The notes under the pieces were generated by a model. That model did not search any database. It saw nothing but the letters and a program-made list of their open reading frames with translations, and was not told where the DNA came from. Below, one piece after another: positions 44,290 to 52,879 of a stretch of 64,000 bases of DNA. The position numbers were made by a program, and so were the translations under genes. The stretch is from Azospirillum oryzae. GTDB lineage: Bacteria > Pseudomonadota > Alphaproteobacteria > Azospirillales > Azospirillaceae. Position 1 is the first letter of the stretch, and each line of letters opens with the position of its first letter. The stretch covers positions 1-64,000 of the forward strand of contig NZ_VTTM01000013.1 of the NCBI RefSeq assembly GCF_008364795.1, in the 5' to 3' direction.

Positions 44290-44305
44290 CTATACGGATT
44301 GGTAA
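44290..44305 (-). promoter_or_regulatory. Candidate response-regulator site upstream of PepSY gene
   Basis: CTATACGGATTGGTAA, 83 bases before the PepSY start. The same 16-mer with one change is at 48615-48630, 100 bases before the response-regulator gene, in the same orientation relative to its gene. Confidence 0.65.
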
Positions 44306-44426
44306 GATCGAGGCCGCATTCTCGCCATGACCGGCGGCAGACCCTCTGGATCGGGCAGCCAAGACTGGCAGATCGCCAGCGGTACGGCCCAGTTCGGACC
44401 GGAGTGCCGTCATGTAACCGGGTCGA

Positions 44427-45062
44427 TCAACGGTTCGGCTTTGCCGGAGAGCGCAGTCGCCGCCATAGGAACCAGGCCACCGCCGCTACGATCACGACGA
44501 TCACCAGCATGTCGAAGCGATGCATCCAGTCCCGCAGCGTCGGGTCGCTGTTCCAACGTTCTCCCAGCGCGTAGCCGACATAGGCCAGCCCGAAGCACCA
44601 GGGCCAGGAGCCGATGAAGGTGTAGAGATGGAAGCGGAGCCTCGGCATCCCGGCCATTCCGGCGGGAAGGGCGATGAAGGTCCGCACAACCGGCAGCATC
44701 CGGGCCACCAGCACCGCCGGGCCGCCGAGCCGGGAGAAGAAGCGCTCCGCCAGATCGAGGTCATGCTCGTCGAGCAGGACGTAGCGGCCCCAGCGCCGGA
44801 TCAGCGGCCGTCCGCCCCGCCGCCCCACCGCATAGGCGATCTCGGATCCCAGGTTGCAGCCGATCGCCCCGACGCTGGCGACCAGCATCAAGTTGAAGTG
44901 TCCTGTCGAGACGAGATAGCCGGCAAAGGGCATGATGACCTCGGACGGCAGCGGAATGCAGGCGGACTCCAGCGCCATCAGCATCGCGACGCCGGGATAA
45001 CCCAGCGTCGCGATGACCGATACGATGATCGATCCGAGTGCTTCGAGAAGATGCCCCACCAC
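44427..45062 (-). CDS. DedA-family membrane protein (1)
   Basis: A 211-residue DedA protein. Family motifs are ESACIPLPSEVIMPFAGYLV, then GCNLGSEIAYAVGRRGGRPL, and the Gly-rich FSRLGGPAVLVARMLPVVRT with the conserved Arg residues in RMLPVVR. Several membrane segments are present, including LVIVVIVAAVAWFLWRR at the C-terminus. DedA proteins UptA and PopT have been shown to return undecaprenyl phosphate across the inner membrane. Its start is four bases after the PAP2 stop, so it is the last gene of the regulator-led operon. Confidence 0.92.
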   Translation of the reverse strand: MVGHLLEALGSIIVSVIATLGYPGVAMLMALESACIPLPSEVIMPFAGYLVSTGHFNLMLVASVGAIGCNLGSEIAYAVGRRGGRPLIRRWGRYVLLDEHDLDLAERFFSRLGGPAVLVARMLPVVRTFIALPAGMAGMPRLRFHLYTFIGSWPWCFGLAYVGYALGERWNSDPTLRDWMHRFDMLVIVVIVAAVAWFLWRRLRSPAKPNR

Positions 45063-45066
45063 GTCC

Positions 45067-45675
45067 TCACCTGCGGTCCAGCGGGAATAGGGCAGCGGGC
45101 AGATGCAGCCGCCGCACGGCTCCCTCGTAAAGCCGGACGATGGCCGGCGTCAGCAGACGATCAATCAGGGGCCGGACCGGAACGACCAGCAGCGATGCGG
45201 TGGCGGCGACCAGAAGCGCTCCAGCCATGTCCAGCGGGAAGTGAACACCGAGATAGATGCGAGCCCAGGCGACGCCCATGCCGAAGGCCATCATTCCCCA
45301 ACCCAGCCGCGGCCAGGAACCGCGCAGCAGCAGGCTGACCCCGATCGTCCACATGAAGGTCGCATGGTCGCTGGGGAAGGACGAGTCGGCCGCATGTGGG
45401 ATCAGCTGGTGCCCCAACCCGATCATGAAGGGGCGCGGATGCTGCCAGATAGCGCCGATCACCGTGTTGATCAGGGCCGCCGTCAGCAGGGCGCAGCCCG
45501 CACCGACCAGGGCTGAACGCCCGTTGTGCCGTCCCCACACCCACAGCACCGCGATCAGCGCCGCCGCCAGCACCACCACGTCATCCGCCAGGAAGCGCGC
45601 CAGCAGCAGAAGCATGGTCTGCGGATCGGGCGGGGCGTTCAGCAGGAGGAACAGATGCCGATTCAAAGCTTCCAT
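45067..45675 (-). CDS. PAP2-family (BcrC-like) undecaprenyl pyrophosphatase
   Basis: A 202-residue membrane phosphatase. The three PAP2 motifs are present: IWQHPRPFM, then SSFPSDHATFMW, then ARIYLGVHFPLDMAG with the catalytic His. The signature and length match BcrC-like undecaprenyl pyrophosphate phosphatases, which regenerate undecaprenyl phosphate in the periplasm. It lies between two DedA genes, consistent with joint recycling of the lipid carrier. It is a paralogue of 60577-61194. Confidence 0.9.
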   Translation of the reverse strand: MEALNRHLFLLLNAPPDPQTMLLLLARFLADDVVVLAAALIAVLWVWGRHNGRSALVGAGCALLTAALINTVIGAIWQHPRPFMIGLGHQLIPHAADSSFPSDHATFMWTIGVSLLLRGSWPRLGWGMMAFGMGVAWARIYLGVHFPLDMAGALLVAATASLLVVPVRPLIDRLLTPAIVRLYEGAVRRLHLPAALFPLDRR

Positions 45676-45759
45676 GAGCGAGGTCCACTTGTTTCGATGC
45701 GATGACAGGCCGGGCAGACAGATGGGCAGTGTGGGGCCCTTCGCGCGTGACGCCGAAGG

Positions 45760-46431
45760 CTAGGGCTGGAGCGTTCGGGTGAGTTCGGGAGACTGGCGGG
45801 GATCGGCGAAGGCCCGGTCTGCGGCACGTTGCAGGCGTTCTTCATGACGCCGCGCATATCGCCACCCCAAGACCCCGGCGAGCAGGGCGATGCCGCCGGC
45901 ACCGACCGCCAGGGGGCCATGATAGCGCTCCAGTGCCTGCCCGAAGCTCCAGCCGCCCAGGCCGAACGCAATGGACCAGAGCAGCCCGCCGCAGGCATTG
46001 GCGACCAGGAAGCGACGCCAACACATACGGTTGGCGCCGGCGAGCAGCGCGGTCAGCACCCGCAGCAGCGCCACGAACCGCCCGAGCAGCACGACCTTGC
46101 CGCCGTGCCGTTGGAACAGGTACTGGCCGAGCCGCAGCCGCGGTTCGGTCAGCCGCAAGAGCGACCCATAGCGCACCAGCAACCGGTAGCCATAGCGCCG
46201 ACCGATCAGGAAGCCGACATTGTCACCCACCACGGCTCCGGCAGCCGCCGCGCCGATCACGAACTCGATCCGGAAATCGGGGGAGGCCGCCGCCAGGATC
46301 GATCCGGCGATCAGCGTCGTCTCTCCCGGCAGGGGCAGACCCATGCTCTCCAGCGCAACCACGCCAGCGATCAGCCAATAACCGTAACCGGTCAGAAGTT
46401 GGGGAATCAGGCCGTGGAGCGGGAGAGACAT
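45760..46431 (-). CDS. DedA-family membrane protein (2)
   Basis: A 223-residue DedA protein starting MSLPLHGLIPQLLTGYGYWL. It has the family motifs ESMGLPLPGETTLIAGSILA, VVGDNVGFLIGRRYGYRLLV, and FQRHGGKVVLLGRFVALLRV. The C-terminal segment GGIALLAGVLGWRYARRHEE is followed by a basic tail. The ATG at 46431 is four bases after the histidine-kinase stop, so the operon is tightly packed. The role is probably undecaprenyl phosphate or another phospholipid transport. Confidence 0.92.
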   Translation of the reverse strand: MSLPLHGLIPQLLTGYGYWLIAGVVALESMGLPLPGETTLIAGSILAAASPDFRIEFVIGAAAAGAVVGDNVGFLIGRRYGYRLLVRYGSLLRLTEPRLRLGQYLFQRHGGKVVLLGRFVALLRVLTALLAGANRMCWRRFLVANACGGLLWSIAFGLGGWSFGQALERYHGPLAVGAGGIALLAGVLGWRYARRHEERLQRAADRAFADPRQSPELTRTLQP

Positions 46432-46435
46432 CGCG

Positions 46436-47851
46436 TCACCTCGAATGCTGCGCCGTGACCGGGGGGCATTCCCCGGCCGGCCGGGCCGACAAGCCGTCAC
46501 GGAGATTGAAGTCAAGCGAGACCCGCAGGCCCGGGCCGTTGTCCGTCACGGACACCGTCGCCTCATGACGGTCCGCGATGGCCTTCACCAGACTGAGACC
46601 AAGCCCGCTGCCATCGGTGGTGCGGCTCCGCTCCAGCCGGTAGAAGCGGCGGAAAATGCGTCCGCGCTCTTCCGCCGGCACACCGGGACCGTCGTCGGCG
46701 ATCGTCAGCCGCGCCACTCCTGGACCGGCGGCCAGAGCCACCTCGATGCGCGTTCCGGCCGGGGTGTGCCGAATGGCGTTCTCAACGAGATTGACGAGCA
46801 TTTGGGTCAGCAATTCGCGGTCGCCCGCAACCACCGCCGGGTCGAGCCGTGGACTGACCAGGACCTTGCCGTCCTCTTCGGCCGAGGGCGTGAAGGCCTC
46901 GACCACTGTCTCCACGATGACGTGAAGCTCCACCGGGTCGCGAACCGGCGGTCGAGCGCCGCCCTCGATCTGGGCGATGCGCAGCAGCGCGGCAAAGGTC
47001 TCCAGCAGCGTGTCGGTTTCCGCCAGGGCCGCGTCCACTGCGACCGCGTAGTCGTCGGTCGATGCGGCGGTCGCCCGCACCCGCTCCAGACGCTGGCGCA
47101 GCCGCGCCAACGGAGTGCGCAAATCGTGGGCGATGTCGTTGGACACCTGCCGCAACCCCTCCATCAGATCGGCGATGCGGCCGAGCATGCGGTTCAGCGT
47201 ATCCGAGAGCCGGTCGAGGTCGTCGCCGGTTCCCCGCACCGGGATGCGGCTGGCCAAATCACCGGCGATGATCGCCTCCGCCGTGCGCGAGATGGCATCG
47301 ACCCGCTGCAGGAAAGCCACGCTCAACAGAGCGCCGCCGGCGACCCCAAGCCCGAGCGTTACCAGCACCGCGACGGAAAATGCGTGGAAGATCGCCTCGT
47401 CGGCATCCTCTATCCATTCAAGATCGTCACCGACCGCCAGCAGCGTGCCGTCCGGCAGCCGGACCGTCAGGGTGCGGATCCCCACGAGTTCGCTCTCGTC
47501 GCTGGGCATCCGGTGCGGTTCGATGGTGCTCCAGCCCGGCTGAGGAACCGTCGTCATATCGCCGGCCAGAATGGCGCCGCCTGCATCGGCGACGAGTTCA
47601 TGCAGCGCGCCGGGACGGCCAGCGGTGCGCCGCACCTCGGCAGCGAGCTGCGCCTGCCCGCCGGCCTGGAATTCACCGCGGAGCCGGTCGAGATCGGCCA
47701 TGATCCGGCTGTTCATCTGCTGTTCCAACGCCGCGTGGGTGGTCCAATAGACCACTCCCCCCAGTATCAGCGCCGACACCGCGAAGATGAGAGCGAAGGC
47801 GGCGGCCAGCCGGAAACTGGCGGTCCGGAACAGTCTAGGCAGGGTCGTCAT
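46436..47851 (-). CDS. Sensor histidine kinase
   Basis: A 471-residue membrane kinase. Two membrane segments (AAAFALIFAVSALILGGVVY and FSVAVLVTLGLGVAGGALLS) flank a periplasmic sensor domain of about 130 residues. A HAMP domain (VDAISRTAEAIIAGDLASRI) comes next. The H-box is NDIAHDLRTPLARLR with His near 242. N-box NLVENAIRHTP, G1 IADDGPGVP, F-box GRIFRRFYR and G2 GSGLGLSLVKAI follow. It resembles CusS-type kinases in layout. Its 5' end overlaps the response-regulator gene by 17 bases. The stimulus is not evident. Confidence 0.93.
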   Translation of the reverse strand: MTTLPRLFRTASFRLAAAFALIFAVSALILGGVVYWTTHAALEQQMNSRIMADLDRLRGEFQAGGQAQLAAEVRRTAGRPGALHELVADAGGAILAGDMTTVPQPGWSTIEPHRMPSDESELVGIRTLTVRLPDGTLLAVGDDLEWIEDADEAIFHAFSVAVLVTLGLGVAGGALLSVAFLQRVDAISRTAEAIIAGDLASRIPVRGTGDDLDRLSDTLNRMLGRIADLMEGLRQVSNDIAHDLRTPLARLRQRLERVRATAASTDDYAVAVDAALAETDTLLETFAALLRIAQIEGGARPPVRDPVELHVIVETVVEAFTPSAEEDGKVLVSPRLDPAVVAGDRELLTQMLVNLVENAIRHTPAGTRIEVALAAGPGVARLTIADDGPGVPAEERGRIFRRFYRLERSRTTDGSGLGLSLVKAIADRHEATVSVTDNGPGLRVSLDFNLRDGLSARPAGECPPVTAQHSR

Positions 47852-48515
47852 TCAGGGTGTATCCGGCCCCGCGTACCGTGCAGATCAGCTCTCTGCTGCG
47901 GCCGCGGTCCACTTTGGCCCGCAGGCGGCTGATGTGGGTTTCGACGATGTTGGTCTTGGGGTCGAAGTGGAAGTCCCAGACATGCTCCAGCAGCATCGTG
48001 CGGGTCGTCACGCGCCCGGCATTGCGCATCAGATACTCCAGCAGCTGGAACTCGCGCGGTTGCAGATCGATGGATGCGCCTCCTCGGGTCACGGAGCGTT
48101 TCAGGAGGTCCATTTCGAGGTCGGCCACCCGGAGCACCGTGGGGACGTCGTTCAGCGGCGGACGCCGCACCAGAGCATTAAGACGGGCCAGCAACTCGGC
48201 AAAGGCGAAGGGCTTGACCAGATAGTCGTCGCCGCCAGCCTCCAGCCCCTCCACCCGGTCGCCGATCCCACCGAGGGCGGTGAGCAACAGCACCGGCGTT
48301 TTCACTCCCGCACCGCGCAAGGTTTTCAGCACCGAGAGTCCATCGAGGCCCGGCAGCATCCGATCGACGACCAAAGCGTCGAACGGCTGTCCCGCGGCGA
48401 GAAGCAGGCCGTCGCGCCCGTTGCCCACGCATTCAACGCTGTGCCCCTGTTCTCGCAGACCGGTCTGGAGATAGCCCGCCGTTTCCGGATCGTCTTCAAT
48501 GATCAATATCTTCAT
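47835..48515 (-). CDS. OmpR/PhoB-family response regulator
   Basis: A 226-residue response regulator. Acidic pocket IIEDD (residues 5-9), phosphoacceptor Asp51 in VVDRMLPG, conserved Thr in LLLTA and Lys in DDYLVKPFAFAE. The C-terminal winged helix (LQPREFQLLEYLMRNAGRVT, TNIVETHISRLRAKVDRG) is typical. It is the first gene of the RR-HK-DedA-PAP2-DedA operon. A 16-base motif upstream matches one upstream of the PepSY gene and is the likely target site. Confidence 0.94.
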   Translation of the reverse strand: MKILIIEDDPETAGYLQTGLREQGHSVECVGNGRDGLLLAAGQPFDALVVDRMLPGLDGLSVLKTLRGAGVKTPVLLLTALGGIGDRVEGLEAGGDDYLVKPFAFAELLARLNALVRRPPLNDVPTVLRVADLEMDLLKRSVTRGGASIDLQPREFQLLEYLMRNAGRVTTRTMLLEHVWDFHFDPKTNIVETHISRLRAKVDRGRSRELICTVRGAGYTLNDDPA

Positions 48516-48715
48516 TGGCGCAGCCCCCCGATCCCTCCTCGAAATGTCCGTCTCTGATCCTCACAGCCGGTCAAACAAGATAGTCGAAGTCGTCTTAATG
48601 GGCGGTCACTGATTCTATACGGATTTGTAACCTGGGCACCTCCCGAGGCGGATGGAATGAACAGCTCCTTCAACTTTCCCGCTATCATTTCACGAGGGAC
48701 ATCTGCCCCTCTATG
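48516..48715. other. Upstream region of response-regulator operon up to the IS6 junction
   Basis: No gene. The promoter and operator of the operon must lie here. The motif CTATACGGATTTGTAA is at 48615. The segment after about 48650 is probably unrelated DNA joined by the insertion sequence. Confidence 0.5.
48615..48630 (-). promoter_or_regulatory. Candidate autoregulatory site upstream of response regulator
   Basis: CTATACGGATTTGTAA matches 15 of 16 bases of the motif at 44290 upstream of the PepSY gene, with the same relative orientation and a similar distance. This suggests one regulator binds both. Confidence 0.65.
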
Positions 48716-49555
48716 GGCACCGTCAACTCGTTGGCACCGACCTTATGGCTGGCGCATTTCGGCCACGGATGCCCAGAGATCGGAGGATCAAGCGGCCAGC
48801 GGCGCACCGGCGACTTCGGCCCAGGTGGCGAAGGCCTGAGCGCGGGCGGCGCGGTAGTCGGAGGCGGGGCGTTGGTCGCGGCGGAGGTGGAAGAGGTTGG
48901 CGATCGGGTCATGGATAGACAGAAAGCGCTGCACCTGTCGGGCCGATTTGAAGCGCTTCATCTGCCGCTCGCGTCGCCGGGTCGGTTGGTGCGAGTTCTC
49001 GGCCCGGTTGTTGATGCCCTTGTGCTGGCGATGCTCCACCCCCGGCATGATGGTCCGCTTGGCCGCGGCGTAGGACTTGAGTTTATCGGTCACCAGCACC
49101 CGCGGCGCGCGGCCCTGCTTTTTCAGCAATTTGCGGAGCAGGCGCTTGGCCGCCTTGGCATCGCGCCGGCCCTGCACCAGCACATCGAGCACGAAGCCAT
49201 CGCGGTCGACAGCCCGCCACAGATAATGTTTCTTGCCGGCGATGGTCAGGACGACCTCGTCGAGGTGCCATTTATCGTCCCCGCGTGGCGCCCGCCGACG
49301 CAACCGATCCGCGATCTCGCGGCCGAACTTCAAGGCCCATTTCCGCACCGTCTCATGGCTCACGGTGATGCCGCGAGCTGCCAGCATCTCCTCGACCATA
49401 CGCAGGCTCAAGGGGAAGCGGAAGTAGAGCCACACCGCCGTCGCGATAACCTCGGCGGGGAAGCGGTAGCCGACGTAGCGGGGGTCACGAGGCGTCGTCA
49501 TGGCAACCCTATACCCGTACCCCAGCCGCACCGCCACTGTGGACTTGACGGTACC
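48716..49555. mobile_element. IS6-family insertion sequence
   Basis: An element of about 840 bases bounded by related inverted ends: GGCACCGTCAACTCGT on the left and, as reverse complement of the right end, GGTACCGTCAAGTCCA, 13 of 16 matching. It holds one transposase gene. The eight bases on either side do not match, so there is no target duplication; this points to a deletion or recombination next to the element. The right side cuts into a SNF2 gene. Confidence 0.8.
48788..49501 (-). CDS. IS6-family transposase
   Basis: A 237-residue DDE transposase. It begins MTTPRDPRYVGYRFPAEVIA with the helix-turn-helix LRMVEEMLAARGITVSHETV. The catalytic acids are in WHLDEVVLTIAGKKHYL (Asp), LVTDKLKSYAAAKR (Asp) and NNRAENSHQPTRRRER (Glu), in the IS6/IS26 pattern. 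IS6 elements move by replicative transposition and readily cause deletions and cointegrates. I chose the ATG at 49501 over an upstream one at 49537. Confidence 0.93.
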   Translation of the reverse strand: MTTPRDPRYVGYRFPAEVIATAVWLYFRFPLSLRMVEEMLAARGITVSHETVRKWALKFGREIADRLRRRAPRGDDKWHLDEVVLTIAGKKHYLWRAVDRDGFVLDVLVQGRRDAKAAKRLLRKLLKKQGRAPRVLVTDKLKSYAAAKRTIMPGVEHRQHKGINNRAENSHQPTRRRERQMKRFKSARQVQRFLSIHDPIANLFHLRRDQRPASDYRAARAQAFATWAEVAGAPLAA

Positions 49556-51002
49556 TTTGCAGGGGAAGCTGCGCCCGTATCAGAGAGCCGGCGTGCAGTG
49601 GCTACACCTGCTCTCTGGGCTTGGGCTGGGCGCCTGCCTTGCCGACGACATGGGGCTCGGCAAGACAATCCAGGTTCTCTCCCTGCTGCTGGTCCAGCGC
49701 CAACAGCACGCCGAGGGCCAGCCTAGTCTCCTGATGGCGCCGGCGTCCCTGCTCGCCAACTGGACCGCGGAGATCGAGCGTTTCGCGCCCAGCCTGAGGG
49801 CGAAGATCGTCCACCCGTCCGCCATGCCGGCGGATCAGGTCAGGCAGATAACGCCAGATGAGTTCGCAGGGATTGACTTGGTAATCACCAGCTATGGCAC
49901 TCTGCTGCGCGTGCCGGCACTGGCCAGGACGAACTGGCGTCTCATCGTATTGGACGAGGCGCAGGCGATCAAGAACCCGACCGCCAAGCAGACCAAGGCG
50001 GCCAAGGCTCTCAAAGCGGGGGCGCGCATCGCGCTGACGGGCACGCCGGTCGAGAATCATCTCGGCGATCTGTGGTCGATCTTCGACGTCATCAATCCGG
50101 GCCTGCTGGGAACGGCCAAGCAGTTCAAGAGCTACACAAAAACCCTGGCCGAACGGGCGCACAATCCCTATGGCCCCCTGCGGGAGTTGGTGCGCCCATA
50201 CATTCTGCGGCGCATGAAGACGGACCGCTCCGTCATCGCTGACCTGCCCGACAAGACGGAGGTTTCCGCCTACTGCGCGCTCAGCCGTAAGCAGGCTGCT
50301 CTTTACGCTCAAACAGTCTCCGACTTGGCGGACGCGCTGCAGGAGGCCGAGGGCATCCAGCGCAAAGGCGTCGTGCTGACGACGCTGATGCGGCTCAAGC
50401 AGATCTGCAACCATCCCTCGCAGTGGCTCGGCGACAACGCCTGGGCCGAGGAGGACAGCGGCAAATGGGCCCGCCTGCGAGGAATCGCTTCGGTGGTGGC
50501 AGCCCGCCAGGAGAAGATGCTGGTGTTCACCCAGTTCCGCGAGGTGACGGCGCCGTTGGCGTCGTTCCTGGGCGGGGTGTTCGGGCGACCCGGACTGGTG
50601 CTGCATGGCGATACGGCGGTGAAGAACCGCAAGGCGCTGGTCGACACCTTTCAGAAGGACGAGACGATCCCATTCTTCATCCTGTCGCTAAAGGCCGGCG
50701 GTTCGGGCCTAACGCTGACGGCGGCATCGCACGTCGTGCATTTCGACCGCTGGTGGAACCCGGCGGTGGAGAACCAGGCGACCGACCGGGCCTTCCGCAT
50801 CGGCCAAAAGAAGAACGTGCTGGTCCACAAGTTCGTCTGCCAGGGCACGGTCGAGGAGCGGATCGAGGCCTTGATCGAATCGAAGAAGCGGCTGTCGGAT
50901 GATCTCCTCGCTGGCTCGGATGAGATCATTCTTACCGAGATGGCAAATGAGGACCTGCTGCGGCTGGTGGCCCTTGATCTGAACGCCGCGACGAGGGAGT
51001 GA
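49556..51002 (+). pseudogene. SNF2-family helicase, N-terminally truncated by IS6
   Basis: About 480 residues of a bacterial SNF2 ATPase remain. The frame begins inside the IS at 49500 and enters native sequence near GKLRPYQRAGVQWLHLL. Walker A is CLADDMGLGKTIQVL. The DEAQ box (LDEAQAIKNPTAKQTKAAK), the motif GTPVENHLGDLWSIFD, and the C-terminal motifs LKAGGSGLTLTAASHVVHFD and QATDRAFRIGQ are intact. Full-length relatives carry several hundred residues before this point. The ATPase core is complete, so a shortened protein could still be made from an IS-provided start. It is paired with the SWIM protein that follows. Confidence 0.8.
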
Positions 51003-51007
51003 CGCCG

Positions 51008-51988
51008 ATGGGATATGGGTATGGAGGATGGGCGCCGTATGTCCCGGTCGCCGAACGCCGTCGACGGGCGGAGCGCGAGATGGCAAAACTGCGCAAGAAG
51101 GGGCATCCGGTTTCACCGGTGCGGATCGAGGGGCGCACCATCGCCCGGACCTTCTGGGGCAAGGCGTGGTGCGATAACCTGGAGAGCTATCGCGACTACG
51201 AGAATCGCCTGCTTCGCGGCCGCACCTATGTGCGCAACGGCTCGGTGGTTGATCTGCAGATCGCGCCACGGCAGGTGAAGGCGATGGTCAGCGGCTCGGC
51301 GATCTACACGGTCACCATCAGCATCACGACACTGCCCGAGGCCCGGTGGCAGTCACTGTGCCAGGGATGCGCCGGCGGGATCGACACCCTGGTCGAATTG
51401 CTCCAGGGGCGGTTTTCCAAAGCGGTGATGGAGCGACTCTGCCGTCAGGAAACTGGGCTGTTCCCCACGCCCTCGGAAATCCGGTTCTCGTGCACTTGCC
51501 CTGACGCGGCGTGGATGTGTAAGCACGTCGCGGCGGCCCTCTATGGCATCGGGGCGCGGCTGGATGAAACGCCCGAGCTTTTGTTCCGGCTGCGTGATGT
51601 GGACGAGAAGGACCTGCTGGCCAGCGTGGACCCGGCAGTACCTTTGACCAGCATCGAGCCTGCGGCTGCGAACATTCTTGCGGATGAGGATCTTTCGGTA
51701 CTGTTTGGCCTCGACATGGCTGGAGGGGAAAGCCTGCCACCGCTGGGCGGAGATGCAGCGGCGTCCAAGCCGCGTGCGACGAGGCGACGCCGGGACAGTG
51801 GTGCGCCGGCAATGGCGGTCTCGGACGCGGTGTCACCGCAGGACGCCGCCAAGAAGGTGAGGTCGCGCAGGAAGGTCAAGGAGGTGCCAGCGGCATCGGG
51901 GGCAGCCGCGGCGCCGCAGGCCGATCAACGCCCCCGACGCCGCAAACGAGGGGCCGTGTGGGACCCCGCGGACATCTACGAGCCGTGA
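51008..51988 (+). CDS. SWIM zinc-finger protein
   Basis: A 326-residue protein. The SWIM motif CxCxnCxH is seen in FSCTCPDAAWMCKHVAAALY at about residues 160-178. The N-terminal part begins MGYGYGGWAPYVPVAERRRR and has TFWGKAWCDNLESY, typical of the SWIM partners of SNF2 helicases. The C-terminus is Arg/Lys/Ala-rich and probably disordered. Such proteins are usually encoded directly after a SNF2 helicase, as here. The ATG at 51008 is nine bases after a possible GTG start that overlaps the helicase stop. With the helicase truncated, this pair may no longer work. Confidence 0.88.
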   Translation: MGYGYGGWAPYVPVAERRRRAEREMAKLRKKGHPVSPVRIEGRTIARTFWGKAWCDNLESYRDYENRLLRGRTYVRNGSVVDLQIAPRQVKAMVSGSAIYTVTISITTLPEARWQSLCQGCAGGIDTLVELLQGRFSKAVMERLCRQETGLFPTPSEIRFSCTCPDAAWMCKHVAAALYGIGARLDETPELLFRLRDVDEKDLLASVDPAVPLTSIEPAAANILADEDLSVLFGLDMAGGESLPPLGGDAAASKPRATRRRRDSGAPAMAVSDAVSPQDAAKKVRSRRKVKEVPAASGAAAAPQADQRPRRRKRGAVWDPADIYEP

Positions 51989-52457
51989 CCATTGTGTCGA
52001 GGCGGCCGGTGGCGGTGCATCCGATGCGATCGCCCATCGCACCAGAGGTGGCACCGCGAGGTTGGCCTCCAGGATCGCTCTAGTGAGCGGACTGGTCGAG
52101 GGACCAACCGGCGATCTGGCCCGGGTAGGTTCGCAGGTTCAAGTCTGGGGCGCGCAACCACCGAGAGTTGGGGCTTCCACCGATCGACGTTTGACCCCAG
52201 AACCGAGCGGAGGACGCCCTGAAAGTGTGGAAGTTTCGGTCCAGCACCCGCATGGGGAGCGGCTGAACTTCTCCTCCTACGTCGAGGTGCGGCTTGCGGC
52301 CATCAGCAAGCGTGAGCAGACTAAGCGTCGCCGCCCCCCTAAGAAGGCGTGCGCGAGGTTTGACCCGATCCCTGGATCGCTGGAACCGAACGCGCCCTGA
52401 AATTCGTCCGAGCTCTCCACCTGGACCAATGCGGAGACATCAGATAAGTCGCCGCCA
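51989..52457. other. Intergenic interval without recognised genes
   Basis: About 470 bases. One frame (52062-52400) stays open but its product is Pro/Arg-rich and unconvincing. A GGTTCAAGTC sequence near 52135 resembles a tRNA T-arm, but no cloverleaf can be built around it. This may be debris between insertion and the DUF305 fragment. Confidence 0.4.
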
Positions 52458-52799
52458 TCAGCTCTGAGGCGGCTTGCCCGGATGGCGGGCGAGCCAGCGG
52501 TCGAGTTGCCGGATCTCCTTCTCCTGGTCCGTGATGATCTTCCTCGCCATCTTCTGAAACTCAGGATCGCGTCCGTTCTGGAGTTCGGCTCGCGCCATGT
52601 CGACAGCCCCCCGGTGATGCTTCCGCATCATGGAGGCGAAGTCGTGATCAATATCGCCGGTCATGGGCTGCGCAATCATGGACTGCTGCATCTTCTGCAT
52701 CGCCCCCATCATCGCCTGGGAGCCCGGGGAGTTGGACATCAAGCCCCTTTGCATCATGCCCTGATGTGCCTGCGTTCCCTGGTGCACGGCCGTAACCAA
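52458..52799 (-). CDS. DUF305 protein, apparently lacking its signal peptide
   Basis: A 113-residue frame encoding a DUF305 domain: MTGDIDHDFASMMRKHHRGA, then VDMARAELQNGRDPEFQKMA, then RKIITDQEKEIRQLDRWL. The His/Met pattern of the ferritin-like DUF305 group is clear. Full-length relatives, including the one at 62402-62896, have a signal peptide, but this frame starts in a Gln/Met-rich linker (MVTAVHQGTQAHQGMMQ). So it is either cut at the 5' end or starts at an unusual codon. These proteins are common in copper and other metal islands. Confidence 0.75.
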   Translation of the reverse strand: MVTAVHQGTQAHQGMMQRGLMSNSPGSQAMMGAMQKMQQSMIAQPMTGDIDHDFASMMRKHHRGAVDMARAELQNGRDPEFQKMARKIITDQEKEIRQLDRWLARHPGKPPQS

Positions 52800-52879
52800 T
52801 TATGAGGTCTCCCCCGAGTTGCGATGGAGGGGGTGCTGCTTTACTCTGGGTTCAATCACCTTGAGCGAAGGAGCTTTCC

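Noticed and set aside
52120..52170. tRNA-like T-arm (GGTTCAAGTC) and a CCACC end
   Set aside because: No acceptor stem, D-arm or anticodon arm can be drawn around it.
52062..52400. A 112-codon frame between the SWIM and DUF305 genes
   Set aside because: Pro/Arg-rich composition, no recognisable motif and no start signal; typical of open frames in GC-rich DNA.
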